6,304 bases of DNA from Anaerolineae bacterium. GTDB lineage: Bacteria > Chloroflexota > Anaerolineae > B4-G1. The DNA lies in NCBI GenBank assembly GCA_027079895.1, contig JALWUZ010000282.1, positions 1 to 6,304 of the forward strand. Reading direction: 5' to 3'. The notes below the pieces were generated by a model. It saw nothing but the letters and a program-made list of their open reading frames with translations, searched no databases and had not been told where the DNA came from. Positions 1-6,164 of the stretch are shown one piece after another (positions within the stretch are counted from its first letter, which is position 1; each line of letters begins with the position of its first letter). A program made the position numbers and the translations under genes.

Positions 1-62
1 AGTACTTCCTCCCAATCTTTGTCAACCAAAGGATGGCTTTGTAACTCTGTTATTGTGTTCAT
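1..62 (-). CDS. N-terminal start of an unidentified protein, running off the left edge
   Basis: On the minus strand an ATG at 62 opens a frame (MNTITELQSHPL...) that stays open to base 1, giving about 20 residues. A second in-frame ATG lies at 80, and the frame is closed further upstream by a TAA next to the sequence GCGCTAACTTAAG. No clear Shine-Dalgarno sequence precedes either ATG, so the start is uncertain. The peptide is hydrophilic and acidic, with no signal sequence. I do not recognise it. It points away from the RHS gene. One reading is that it is the transposase of an insertion sequence whose end lies near base 120, which would explain why the RHS gene lacks its 5' end. A chance open frame is also possible, because only 62 bases are visible. 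Confidence 0.35.
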   Translation of the reverse strand, partial: MNTITELQSHPLVDKDWEEV

Positions 63-126
63 ACGACAAGTATGCCACATTTTGCCAAAAAATCCACCAC
101 CCAGACCCTTAAGTTAGCGCATATGG
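63..126. other. Possible insertion-sequence end or junction upstream of the RHS gene
   Basis: This stretch separates the minus-strand start at 62-80 from the RHS frame. It includes the motif TTAAGTTAGCGCATATGGG at 109-127, read on the + strand. It is AT-richer than the RHS gene just to its right, and that gene appears to lack its first part. The simplest reading is that an element came in from the left and that its end lies around 110-130, but its other end is outside the window, so no inverted-repeat pair can be shown. No convincing promoter or ribosome binding site for the RHS gene is visible here. Confidence 0.3.
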
Positions 127-3100
127 GTGCTCACCGTACCCCAGTATCTCCCCTACAGCCTCGGCTACGCTGTTGAGGTAGCCGAGATAGGTGAATCCCA
201 GACTACCGCCGTGATCAAAGTCGCGCTGCCCGATGGCATTATGCCGGAAGATTCCCTGACCCAACAACTGATGCGGCTGTTCTACTACCAAACGGCCAGT
301 GGGACGTGGCAAAAACTGCCGACACAGCGTACCTTTGAAGATAACGTCTGGTATCTGCAAGCCCCGGTCACGGAGCCGGGCATCTTCGCCGCCGCCCTGG
401 CGACCACGCCTGACTATGGTGACTATCAACAGCCCTGGCCACCGACGGTCACTGATGCGCAGATAGACCTGTTTACCGGCGCAGTGCAATGGTCGTATCC
501 ACTGGATATCCCTGGCGGGCAGAACGACCTGGCGCCACAACTGACGCTCACCTACAACAGTGGTGTGGTGGACAATCTGCGTAGCACGCAAAACCCGCAA
601 GCCGCTTGGGTGGGGATGGGTTGGAATCTGGACGTGGGCTACATCGCCCGTGAGATTGATCTGGATGAAAACTATGTGCCGCGTTGTGTGGAGGAGTACA
701 CGCTGGTCTTGAACGGTGTCAGCAGCAAGTTGATTCACATCGGCGGCAACCAGTACCGGCTGGAAGACGAGCGCTTCTGGCGCATCGAGCGTCTAGACGC
801 GGCCAATCGCGGTGGCGATTACTGGCTGGTAACTACGCTGGACGGTACGCAATACCGCTTCGGCGCTCAAGACGAGACGGCAGGCGGCGATAGCCGGGAA
901 TCCGCGTGGTGGATGGTGACGAGTGGATGTGATGGCAGCGAGACTTTCCGCTACACCAATTGGCGCTGGAATCTGGATCAAATCGCTGATCCGCACGGCA
1001 ATGTGGTGCGCCTGGACTATCACCGCGAAACCAACGACTTTGTCTTCCTGTGGCCGGGGCACGCGCATATCTACTCCGCTGCGCCGCAGACTTGGTGTGA
1101 CGGGGCCTATGAGTGTCAATGTGTCCTGGCCGGACAAGTCCGCACCTGCCACAACTATATGGCCGGGGATGACCATCCGAGTGGTTACACGCGCGGCGGT
1201 AACCTGGAGCAAATTACCTACAGTTGGCCCGGCGCAACGTACAAAGTGGCTTTTGGCTTGACAACCCGGGACGACTATGTGCCGGAGTTTGATAGCCAGG
1301 TAGCCCTCCAAACCGTGCAGACTTTTTGGAGTAAACAACAGTTGCACACTATCGAAGTGCGCAGCGTAGATCAAGGGCAAGTGGTGCGGCGCTATGAACT
1401 GACCACTTCTCAAATCGGGGATGCGCTGGTCCTGGATGCAATTCAAGAAGTCGCCCCAGATGGCAACGTGTTACCGGCTACGACCTTCGGCTACCTGTCC
1501 CAGGCTGGCTATACCCGCGCTTGCGCTGCCGGGCAGGACGAAGGGGGGTGGAAGCCGTGGCTGAACCGCATTGCCAACGGCTATGGGGGCGGAACAAGCT
1601 TCAATTACACCGCACCGTTAGGGATGTCCTGGTTTCAGAACGGACAAACGCTGGCGCCGCGCACGGGGGAGCAGTGTTGGTATCGCTATCGGGTACGTGA
1701 GGTCACGACCACGGATGGGCTGGCAAACGTCACGCGCACCGTGTACGAGTACCACACGCTGGCCGACGCCCCCGCGCCTGGGAACTGGCTACTGACGGAT
1801 GATCAGGGCGACAGCGACCCGGCCAACGATGTCTACGAGTTCCGCGGCCATCCCCGCGTGCGCGTTTTGCAGCGGGACGCGAACGGCGCGGTGGTGGCCT
1901 ACAGCGACCACGACTTTTTCCAGGGCTTGCCCAACGCCGATCCTCCCATCGTAGCACAGGCTTGTGGTATTAGCCTGACCGACGCCGAAGGCTTGCAAGG
2001 CCACGCCTACCGCGTCACACAACACGACGCGACCGGCAACGAGCTGGCGCGCTCCGAAACGGCTTACCTATACCGCCATGACTTTGGTGACGGCCGCCAT
2101 TTCATCGGCACACAAGCGACGTGTGCTTACCCCGCCGGCGCCGACGGACCGCATACTCAAACCAGCTATCAATATGACGACTATGGCAACATCACGCAAG
2201 AAACACATTGCGGCGCTACGGAGCAGGCGGGTGATGAAGTCGTCATTGTGCGGGATTACGTTTACAACCCCACCGCCTGGATCATCAACACCCCGTGGCA
2301 AGAGACGGTAAAGTCACTTGCGGGCGAGGTGCAACGCCAGACCCGCTACGCCTACGATGGGCAGGCCGTAGGACAGCCGCCGACAGACGGACTGGTCACA
2401 GCCATATCACAAGGCCGTGACGATTGGGGTTGGGTCACGACACAGACAAAATACGATGCCTGGGGCAATCCAGAAGTCATCACCGATGCGCGCGGTTACG
2501 CCACGCACACCATCTACGACAACGTGAACCACCAATTCCCGGTGAGTATGACCAACGCCGCCGGGCACACTACGTTGACACAATGGAACTTGCGCTTGGG
2601 CGTGCCGGAAATCATCACGGACGCCAATGGCGCAGCCACGCGCCTGACTTACGACAGTTTCGGGCGCGTGACTGCCGTCACGCCGCCGGGAGATGCTTTC
2701 CCATCCGTCAAATACACCTATCCCAGCGGCGATGCCCTCACTGCGCCTTTTGTGATCACGACGGAAACTCGCATTGACGCCTACCTGACCACGCCGCAGT
2801 ACCAAACCTCCTGGACGGTCTACGACGGCCTGGGGCGGGTTATCCAAACGCAAGCTGAGGCGGAAAACGGCTGGCTCGTCTTGCAGAGCACGGGGTATGA
2901 TGCGCTGGGCCGCCCGGTGACGGCGACCCTGCCCTACACCGTCAGCGGGGTTGGCGGCGTCTACCACCCACCGAATTGGAGCACGTTGCCTCAAGCCGTC
3001 ACCACCTACGATGAACTAGGGCGCGTCGTCCAGGTGCAGGCTGCCGATGGGAGCGTGACGCGCCGGGCGTATCGGGATTGGCGGGAGCTGGTGCTGGACG

Positions 3101-5526
3101 CTGAGGGCCACCAGACGGTCTATGAGAACGACGGTCTGGGCCGTTTGAGCACGGTGTGTGAATACTATGGTACGTACTCCGCGCCGAATTGGGATGCCGC
3201 CAACCCTGCCTGCACGCAATACACGTATGATCCGCAAGACAACTTGACCCAAGTGACGGACGCGCTGGGCCACGTCACCCGCATCGGCTACGATCCTTTG
3301 GGGCGCAAGGCGTGGATGGACGACCCCTCAATGGACTATTGGACTTACCGTTATGATGCCGTGGGCAATCTCGTCGCACAAACCGATGCCGAAGGCCAAA
3401 CGCTGACTTTTGAATACGATGCCCTCAATCGCCTGACCCACAAGCGCCGCGCGGGGGCATTGCTCGCCGAGTACGGCTATGACCAGGGCACTAACGGCAT
3501 TGGCCGCCGCACCACAATGACGGATACGTCCGGTGTCACCACCTGGCAGTACGATGCACAAGGACGTACCCTGGCCGAAACCAAGATCATCGCCGGGGTG
3601 GGTGCTTTAGCGACTGCCTGGGAGTACGACGCCGCCGGGCGCGTCGTCGCCGCCACCTACCCCAGCGGCGAAACCGTGCATACGACTTACAACCTGCGCG
3701 GGCTGCCGGAAACAGTCGTGGGATTGGACGCCTACCTGACCCACGTGGCTTACAACGCGGCGGGGCAACCCATCCGACAAAGCTGGGGTAACGCGCGCCA
3801 AACCATCTACGCCTACGAAGCGGACACTTTGCGTTTACAGCGACTACAAGTCTCTGGTGGTCTGTTGGATTTGGGCTACACGTATGATGAGGTGGGGAAC
3901 ATCACGCGCATCACCGACGCTGCCAATGCCGGGCAAGCGCAAACCTTCACCTATGATGCCCGCGACCGCCTGCTGACCGCACAGACCACCGCCGTAGGGC
4001 AAGGCCAGTACGCCGAGACCTACAGCTACGACCTGATGGGCAATATCATCACCCGCACCATCGGCGGCGAAGAAATCGTCTATACCTATGGGCGCCGTTA
4101 TGGCCTGACGTTACCCAAACCTACCACTCCCGTGACCAACACCTACCGAATCTATCTGCCGCTGGTAGCGCGCAACCACGACCCGCAACGCATCGCGCAA
4201 CCTTTCGCGGTGGTAGCGACGAGCGCAGGTTTCCGGGCCGGGTACGACCGGAACGGGAATATGCTGGTGCGGGTGGAGGTGAGTGGGACGGAGCGGATCA
4301 CGTACACGCAAGGGTGGGACGTGGAGAACCGGTTGAGCGTGGTCACGAACACGGTTACGGGCGATGTGACGCGCTTTGTCTACGACGGTGATGGCAACCG
4401 TGTGTTGCGTGAAGATGCCAGTGGCATAACTGTGTATTTCAATGCGCTCGAAGTGCGTATCACCGGGACGCAACGCTTGACCACCAGCTACTACTTTGCG
4501 GGTGGACAGCGGATTGCAATGAGAGAGGGGAGCGAGGTTACGTACTTGCACAGCGACCACCTGAGTTCGGCGAGTCTGGCGACAAGCGCCACTGGCAGCG
4601 TGGTGAGCGCGATGCGTTATACTCCGTACGGCGTGACACGGTATGGCGATTCGCCCACGGACCGGCGCTTTACCGACCATCTTTGGGAGAGCAGCTTGAG
4701 GTTGTACGACTATGGCGCAAGGATGTACTCGCCATCGCTGGGACGGTTTGTCAGCGCGGATACGGTGGTGCCGGATCCGAGCGCGCCGCAGGACTTCAAC
4801 AGGTATGCCTACGTGGGAAATTCACCCCTCAAGTTTATAGATCCTACCGGATATGATCCACTGGGCCCAGAATGGGAAGAAGAATTCTTAATTGCGCATG
4901 GAACTGTACCCAATGACATGGATCGTTTGTATCGACTGTATTCTTTGATATTTCCCGGCAGTGGGCCAAATGGCTCTTGGTTGCTGGAAGATTGGTTGAA
5001 TCTGAATGATAATCTTATCTATGACAATCAACAACCTGACCGGCGAGGGGTAGAAGATTTCGCTCGACATGTAGAAATTCTTGCTTCATATTATGAGCCG
5101 AATGAGATGAATCAATTCATACGCGCTTTTGCTTTACTGTGGGGTGGTGTACCGTACGATATGACTCCGTCTGAGGCTATGTGGGCAGTGAGAGATGGGC
5201 CTGTCTACGTTCAGTTAGGATATGGCAACGAAGGTTTCTCTCCTGATCTGGTGGACCTTGATCACAGTGTTGTTCATCATTATGCTCCGTTCGTAATGAT
5301 GGGATACTATTGTACTGCGTCGGTTGCTATGTTAGTGAATACATATAGAGAAAGGGAGCAAAAAAACTATGGACAAGTTAACTATGCTGATATTGCATTG
5401 GGCAATCTTGGAGCAATGCATGGCGACATTTTATTCAACAAGAACATGTCTGTAGTCGAACATGCGTTAGGGTTTCATCCATCCTATTTGGCTTACCTAA
5501 TCAGAAAAGATCTAACACAACCATAA
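127..5526 (+). CDS. RHS/YD-repeat polymorphic toxin-like protein, probably 5'-truncated
   Basis: This is a large YD-repeat protein of the RHS family, whose members build a hollow beta-shell around a variable C-terminal effector. In order it has a stalk-like region (about 1-95), an RHS N-terminal domain with DLFTG at 114-118 and GMGWNL at 163-168, and a stretch with clustered cysteines (C324, C330, C332, C341). YD repeats run from about 683 to 1460 (for example TYDSFGRV, VYDGLGRV, TYDELGRV). The conserved 3' core follows, with LRLYDYGARMYSPSLGRF (1524-1541) and PLKFIDPTGY (1567-1576). Residues 1577-1799 form an unrelated AT-rich tip. The YLPLVARN motif at 1343-1350 and the core style point to Chloroflexota. 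The annotated start is a GTG at 127 with no ribosome binding site; an in-frame TAG at 115-117 closes the frame. No signal peptide is present, although relatives are usually exported, so the true 5' end is probably missing. The family assignment is very secure; whether this copy is expressed is not. Confidence 0.95.
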   Translation: MLTVPQYLPYSLGYAVEVAEIGESQTTAVIKVALPDGIMPEDSLTQQLMRLFYYQTASGTWQKLPTQRTFEDNVWYLQAPVTEPGIFAAALATTPDYGDYQQPWPPTVTDAQIDLFTGAVQWSYPLDIPGGQNDLAPQLTLTYNSGVVDNLRSTQNPQAAWVGMGWNLDVGYIAREIDLDENYVPRCVEEYTLVLNGVSSKLIHIGGNQYRLEDERFWRIERLDAANRGGDYWLVTTLDGTQYRFGAQDETAGGDSRESAWWMVTSGCDGSETFRYTNWRWNLDQIADPHGNVVRLDYHRETNDFVFLWPGHAHIYSAAPQTWCDGAYECQCVLAGQVRTCHNYMAGDDHPSGYTRGGNLEQITYSWPGATYKVAFGLTTRDDYVPEFDSQVALQTVQTFWSKQQLHTIEVRSVDQGQVVRRYELTTSQIGDALVLDAIQEVAPDGNVLPATTFGYLSQAGYTRACAAGQDEGGWKPWLNRIANGYGGGTSFNYTAPLGMSWFQNGQTLAPRTGEQCWYRYRVREVTTTDGLANVTRTVYEYHTLADAPAPGNWLLTDDQGDSDPANDVYEFRGHPRVRVLQRDANGAVVAYSDHDFFQGLPNADPPIVAQACGISLTDAEGLQGHAYRVTQHDATGNELARSETAYLYRHDFGDGRHFIGTQATCAYPAGADGPHTQTSYQYDDYGNITQETHCGATEQAGDEVVIVRDYVYNPTAWIINTPWQETVKSLAGEVQRQTRYAYDGQAVGQPPTDGLVTAISQGRDDWGWVTTQTKYDAWGNPEVITDARGYATHTIYDNVNHQFPVSMTNAAGHTTLTQWNLRLGVPEIITDANGAATRLTYDSFGRVTAVTPPGDAFPSVKYTYPSGDALTAPFVITTETRIDAYLTTPQYQTSWTVYDGLGRVIQTQAEAENGWLVLQSTGYDALGRPVTATLPYTVSGVGGVYHPPNWSTLPQAVTTYDELGRVVQVQAADGSVTRRAYRDWRELVLDAEGHQTVYENDGLGRLSTVCEYYGTYSAPNWDAANPACTQYTYDPQDNLTQVTDALGHVTRIGYDPLGRKAWMDDPSMDYWTYRYDAVGNLVAQTDAEGQTLTFEYDALNRLTHKRRAGALLAEYGYDQGTNGIGRRTTMTDTSGVTTWQYDAQGRTLAETKIIAGVGALATAWEYDAAGRVVAATYPSGETVHTTYNLRGLPETVVGLDAYLTHVAYNAAGQPIRQSWGNARQTIYAYEADTLRLQRLQVSGGLLDLGYTYDEVGNITRITDAANAGQAQTFTYDARDRLLTAQTTAVGQGQYAETYSYDLMGNIITRTIGGEEIVYTYGRRYGLTLPKPTTPVTNTYRIYLPLVARNHDPQRIAQPFAVVATSAGFRAGYDRNGNMLVRVEVSGTERITYTQGWDVENRLSVVTNTVTGDVTRFVYDGDGNRVLREDASGITVYFNALEVRITGTQRLTTSYYFAGGQRIAMREGSEVTYLHSDHLSSASLATSATGSVVSAMRYTPYGVTRYGDSPTDRRFTDHLWESSLRLYDYGARMYSPSLGRFVSADTVVPDPSAPQDFNRYAYVGNSPLKFIDPTGYDPLGPEWEEEFLIAHGTVPNDMDRLYRLYSLIFPGSGPNGSWLLEDWLNLNDNLIYDNQQPDRRGVEDFARHVEILASYYEPNEMNQFIRAFALLWGGVPYDMTPSEAMWAVRDGPVYVQLGYGNEGFSPDLVDLDHSVVHHYAPFVMMGYYCTASVAMLVNTYREREQKNYGQVNYADIALGNLGAMHGDILFNKNMSVVEHALGFHPSYLAYLIRKDLTQP
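2173..4500 (+). repeat. YD-repeat region of the RHS protein (protein-level repeats)
   Basis: About twenty degenerate units of the form YDxxGRxxxxxxxxxG are visible from residue 683 onward. Examples are QYDDYGNI, KYDAWGNP, TYDSFGRV, GYDALGRP, GYDPLGRK, RYDAVGNL, EYDALNRL, QYDAQGRT, EYDAAGRV, TYDEVGNI, TYDARDRL, SYDLMGNI and VYDGDGNR. In RHS and Tc-toxin proteins such repeats wind into a beta-strand shell. The units are too diverged at DNA level to act as direct repeats. The block is GC-rich: 43 of 60 bases are G or C in 3601-3660 by hand count. Confidence 0.9.
4093..4200 (+). other. Insert of about 36 residues in the RHS core carrying a YLPLVARN motif
   Basis: Residues 1323-1358 lie between IVYTYG and PFAVVATSAGFRAGYDRNGNM. 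In most RHS cores I know, that junction reads roughly YTYGDPAHPHAVTxxxxxxYxYDANGNM, with only a few residues between the two parts. Here a proline- and threonine-rich segment (LPKPTTPVTNTYR) and YLPLVARN (1343-1350) are added in frame. YLPLVxR is a motif I associate with the ends of secreted Chloroflexota proteins. What it does inside a YD repeat is unknown to me. The boundaries are estimated by comparison with the remembered family pattern. Confidence 0.55.
4562..4623 (+). repeat. 62-bp direct repeat, copy 1 (within the RHS 3' core)
   Basis: These bases begin TGAGTTCGGCGAGTCTGGCG and end GATGCGTTATACT. They are identical, base for base, to 6103-6164 in the same orientation. In the RHS protein they encode residues 1479-1499 (LSSASLATSATGS... 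to RYT), in the conserved HSDHLxSxSLxT part of the core. The two copies lie 1,541 bases apart and flank the end of the core, the variable tip and the downstream small gene. Confidence 0.95.
4825..4854 (+). other. RHS core end motif PLKFIDPTGY, predicted self-cleavage boundary
   Basis: Residues 1567-1576 match the PxxxxDPxG[L/W/Y] signature that closes the conserved RHS core. In characterised RHS toxins an aspartate-dependent self-cleavage occurs just after this motif and frees the C-terminal effector inside the shell. D1572 and the GRFVSAD segment (1539-1545) are present here. Cleavage in this protein is inferred from the family. A tyrosine sits where leucine or tryptophan is commoner. Confidence 0.8.
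4855..5526 (+). other. Variable C-terminal tip of the RHS protein, candidate effector domain of unknown activity
   Basis: Residues 1577-1799 follow directly on the core end motif and have a different base composition: 28 of 60 bases are G or C in 5041-5100 and 20 of 60 in 5341-5400, against 43 of 60 in the core line 3601-3660. The tip is acidic and aromatic at first (EWEEEFLIAHGTVPND, WLLEDWLNLNDN). It ends in a part with DHSVVHHYAPFVMMGYY (1712-1728) and ADIALGNLGAMHG (1754-1766). H1717, H1718, D1755 and H1765 could form a metal or active site, but this is a guess. I recall similar HHYA...LGYY / DIxLGNxxxxHG ends on other Chloroflexota YD-repeat proteins and cannot confirm it here. No known nuclease, deaminase or ADP-ribosyltransferase motif is evident. 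Confidence 0.75.
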
Positions 5527-5529
5527 GGA
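5525..5529 (+). promoter_or_regulatory. Ribosome binding site AAGGA of the small downstream gene
   Basis: AAGGA overlaps the TAA stop of the RHS gene (5524-5526). It lies 8 bases before the ATG at 5538 but only 2 bases before the ATG at 5532, so it favours 5538 as the start. The overlap with the upstream stop suggests translational coupling of the two genes in one transcript. Confidence 0.7.
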
Positions 5530-5537
5530 CAATGCTA

Positions 5538-6017
5538 ATGAAAATACTCAAGTACATACTACTACTAAGCTTGTTAGTGGTATTAGTTGTTGACGGCTGT
5601 AGCAAGTCTGATGCCAATGTTAAAGCACTAGCGGAAGAACTAGGCGTTGATCCACAGGATCTGGATTCTTATGGGCCTGGCCCCTTTCCGTTAAACTACT
5701 TCCTGAAACAATTGTGTCCATCACCATGTGAGGAAGAATCACCGACCCGAGATGAGGTGCAAGCAGTAATTTCGGGATTTGAGATCAAGCGAGAGTGTCA
5801 ATATACAGGCTACAATTCCAATGGAGATTATAGCGTCATTTACTTGTATTACTCATCGGATTTCGACTCAGCGCTAAAGATTGTCGCGATATATCAATTT
5901 CCAGAAAACGCATCATCCCCCAGCGAATCTGACACCCTGGTGAAATTATTTTATCTCGATTCTCCAACACAGGCAGAGATGTCAGAATGGCGGAACTGTG
6001 TGGCATCACATCCATAA
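5538..6017 (+). CDS. Small predicted lipoprotein or membrane-anchored protein, candidate immunity partner of the RHS tip
   Basis: The gene encodes 159 residues from the ATG at 5538, chosen because AAGGA lies 8 bases upstream; an ATG at 5532 would add only two residues. The N-terminus (MKILKY followed by a leucine/valine-rich segment to residue 18) is a signal peptide or anchor. VDGC at 18-21 resembles a lipoprotein attachment site, but the aspartate before the glycine does not fit the usual pattern, so lipidation is uncertain. The rest is acidic and polar, with four more cysteines (CPSPC, ECQYTG, RNCVASHP). The gene starts 11 bases after the RHS stop, shares its AT-rich composition (26 of 60 bases G or C in 5581-5640) and precedes a displaced core fragment. 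That is the usual place of an immunity gene in RHS loci. I do not recognise the family. If it is the immunity partner, its signal segment suggests the toxin acts at or outside the membrane. Confidence 0.8.
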   Translation: MKILKYILLLSLLVVLVVDGCSKSDANVKALAEELGVDPQDLDSYGPGPFPLNYFLKQLCPSPCEEESPTRDEVQAVISGFEIKRECQYTGYNSNGDYSVIYLYYSSDFDSALKIVAIYQFPENASSPSESDTLVKLFYLDSPTQAEMSEWRNCVASHP

Positions 6018-6102
6018 AATCACCTGATCACTTAGAGGCGGTGTTAATCTACGAGGCAGTCCGTTGTGTGTGCCTATAGTCACTGATGTCGACTCTCTTG
6101 CT
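6018..6102. other. Gap of 85 bases between the small gene and the core fragment
   Basis: No open frame of note, hairpin terminator or promoter is evident. In the reading frame of the core fragment there is a TGA at 6084-6086, so the fragment is not a continuation of a longer open frame. The bases just before the repeat do not match the bases before copy 1 of the repeat, which marks a sharp left breakpoint. Confidence 0.5.
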
Positions 6103-6164
6103 TGAGTTCGGCGAGTCTGGCGACAAGCGCCACTGGCAGCGTGGTGAGCGCGATGCGTTATACT
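6103..6164 (+). pseudogene. Displaced RHS core fragment (62-bp direct repeat, copy 2), cut by an insertion sequence
   Basis: This is a perfect copy of 4562-4623 and would encode SSASLATSATGS... to RYT of the conserved RHS core. It has no start codon of its own and is preceded by an in-frame stop at 6084. It breaks off exactly where the insertion-sequence end begins at about 6165; the RHS gene continues there with CCGTACGGCGTG. Core fragments lying downstream of a tip and immunity pair are a known trace of RHS cassette displacement. The rest of the fragment may lie beyond the insertion sequence, outside the window. Confidence 0.85.

Noticed and set aside
123..176. ATG at 123 as the start of the RHS gene
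   Set aside because: It is in a different frame from the RHS protein and meets a stop after 17 codons.
109..738. Long minus-strand open frames opposite the RHS gene, here and at 793-1446, 2407-2994 and 4111-4680
   Set aside because: They mirror the GC-rich RHS coding strand, have no recognisable domains, and lie fully inside a gene whose product is clear at protein level.
2777..3741. Repeated 15-base sequence GACGCCTACCTGACC at about 2777 and 3727
   Set aside because: Both copies encode DAYLT in YD-repeat surroundings. This is short and expected in a repetitive protein, and there is no sign of a mobile repeat.
2173..4500. Regularly spaced repeats as a CRISPR-like or tandem DNA array
   Set aside because: The periodicity is at protein level (YDxxGR). 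The DNA units vary in length and sequence, with no conserved repeat and spacer pattern.
5532..5537. ATG at 5532 as the start of the small downstream gene
   Set aside because: The AAGGA site ends only 2 bases before it, too close for use; the ATG at 5538 has normal spacing of 8 bases. The difference is two residues.
6018..6102. Terminator after the small downstream gene
   Set aside because: No stable hairpin followed by a T-run can be seen in this gap.
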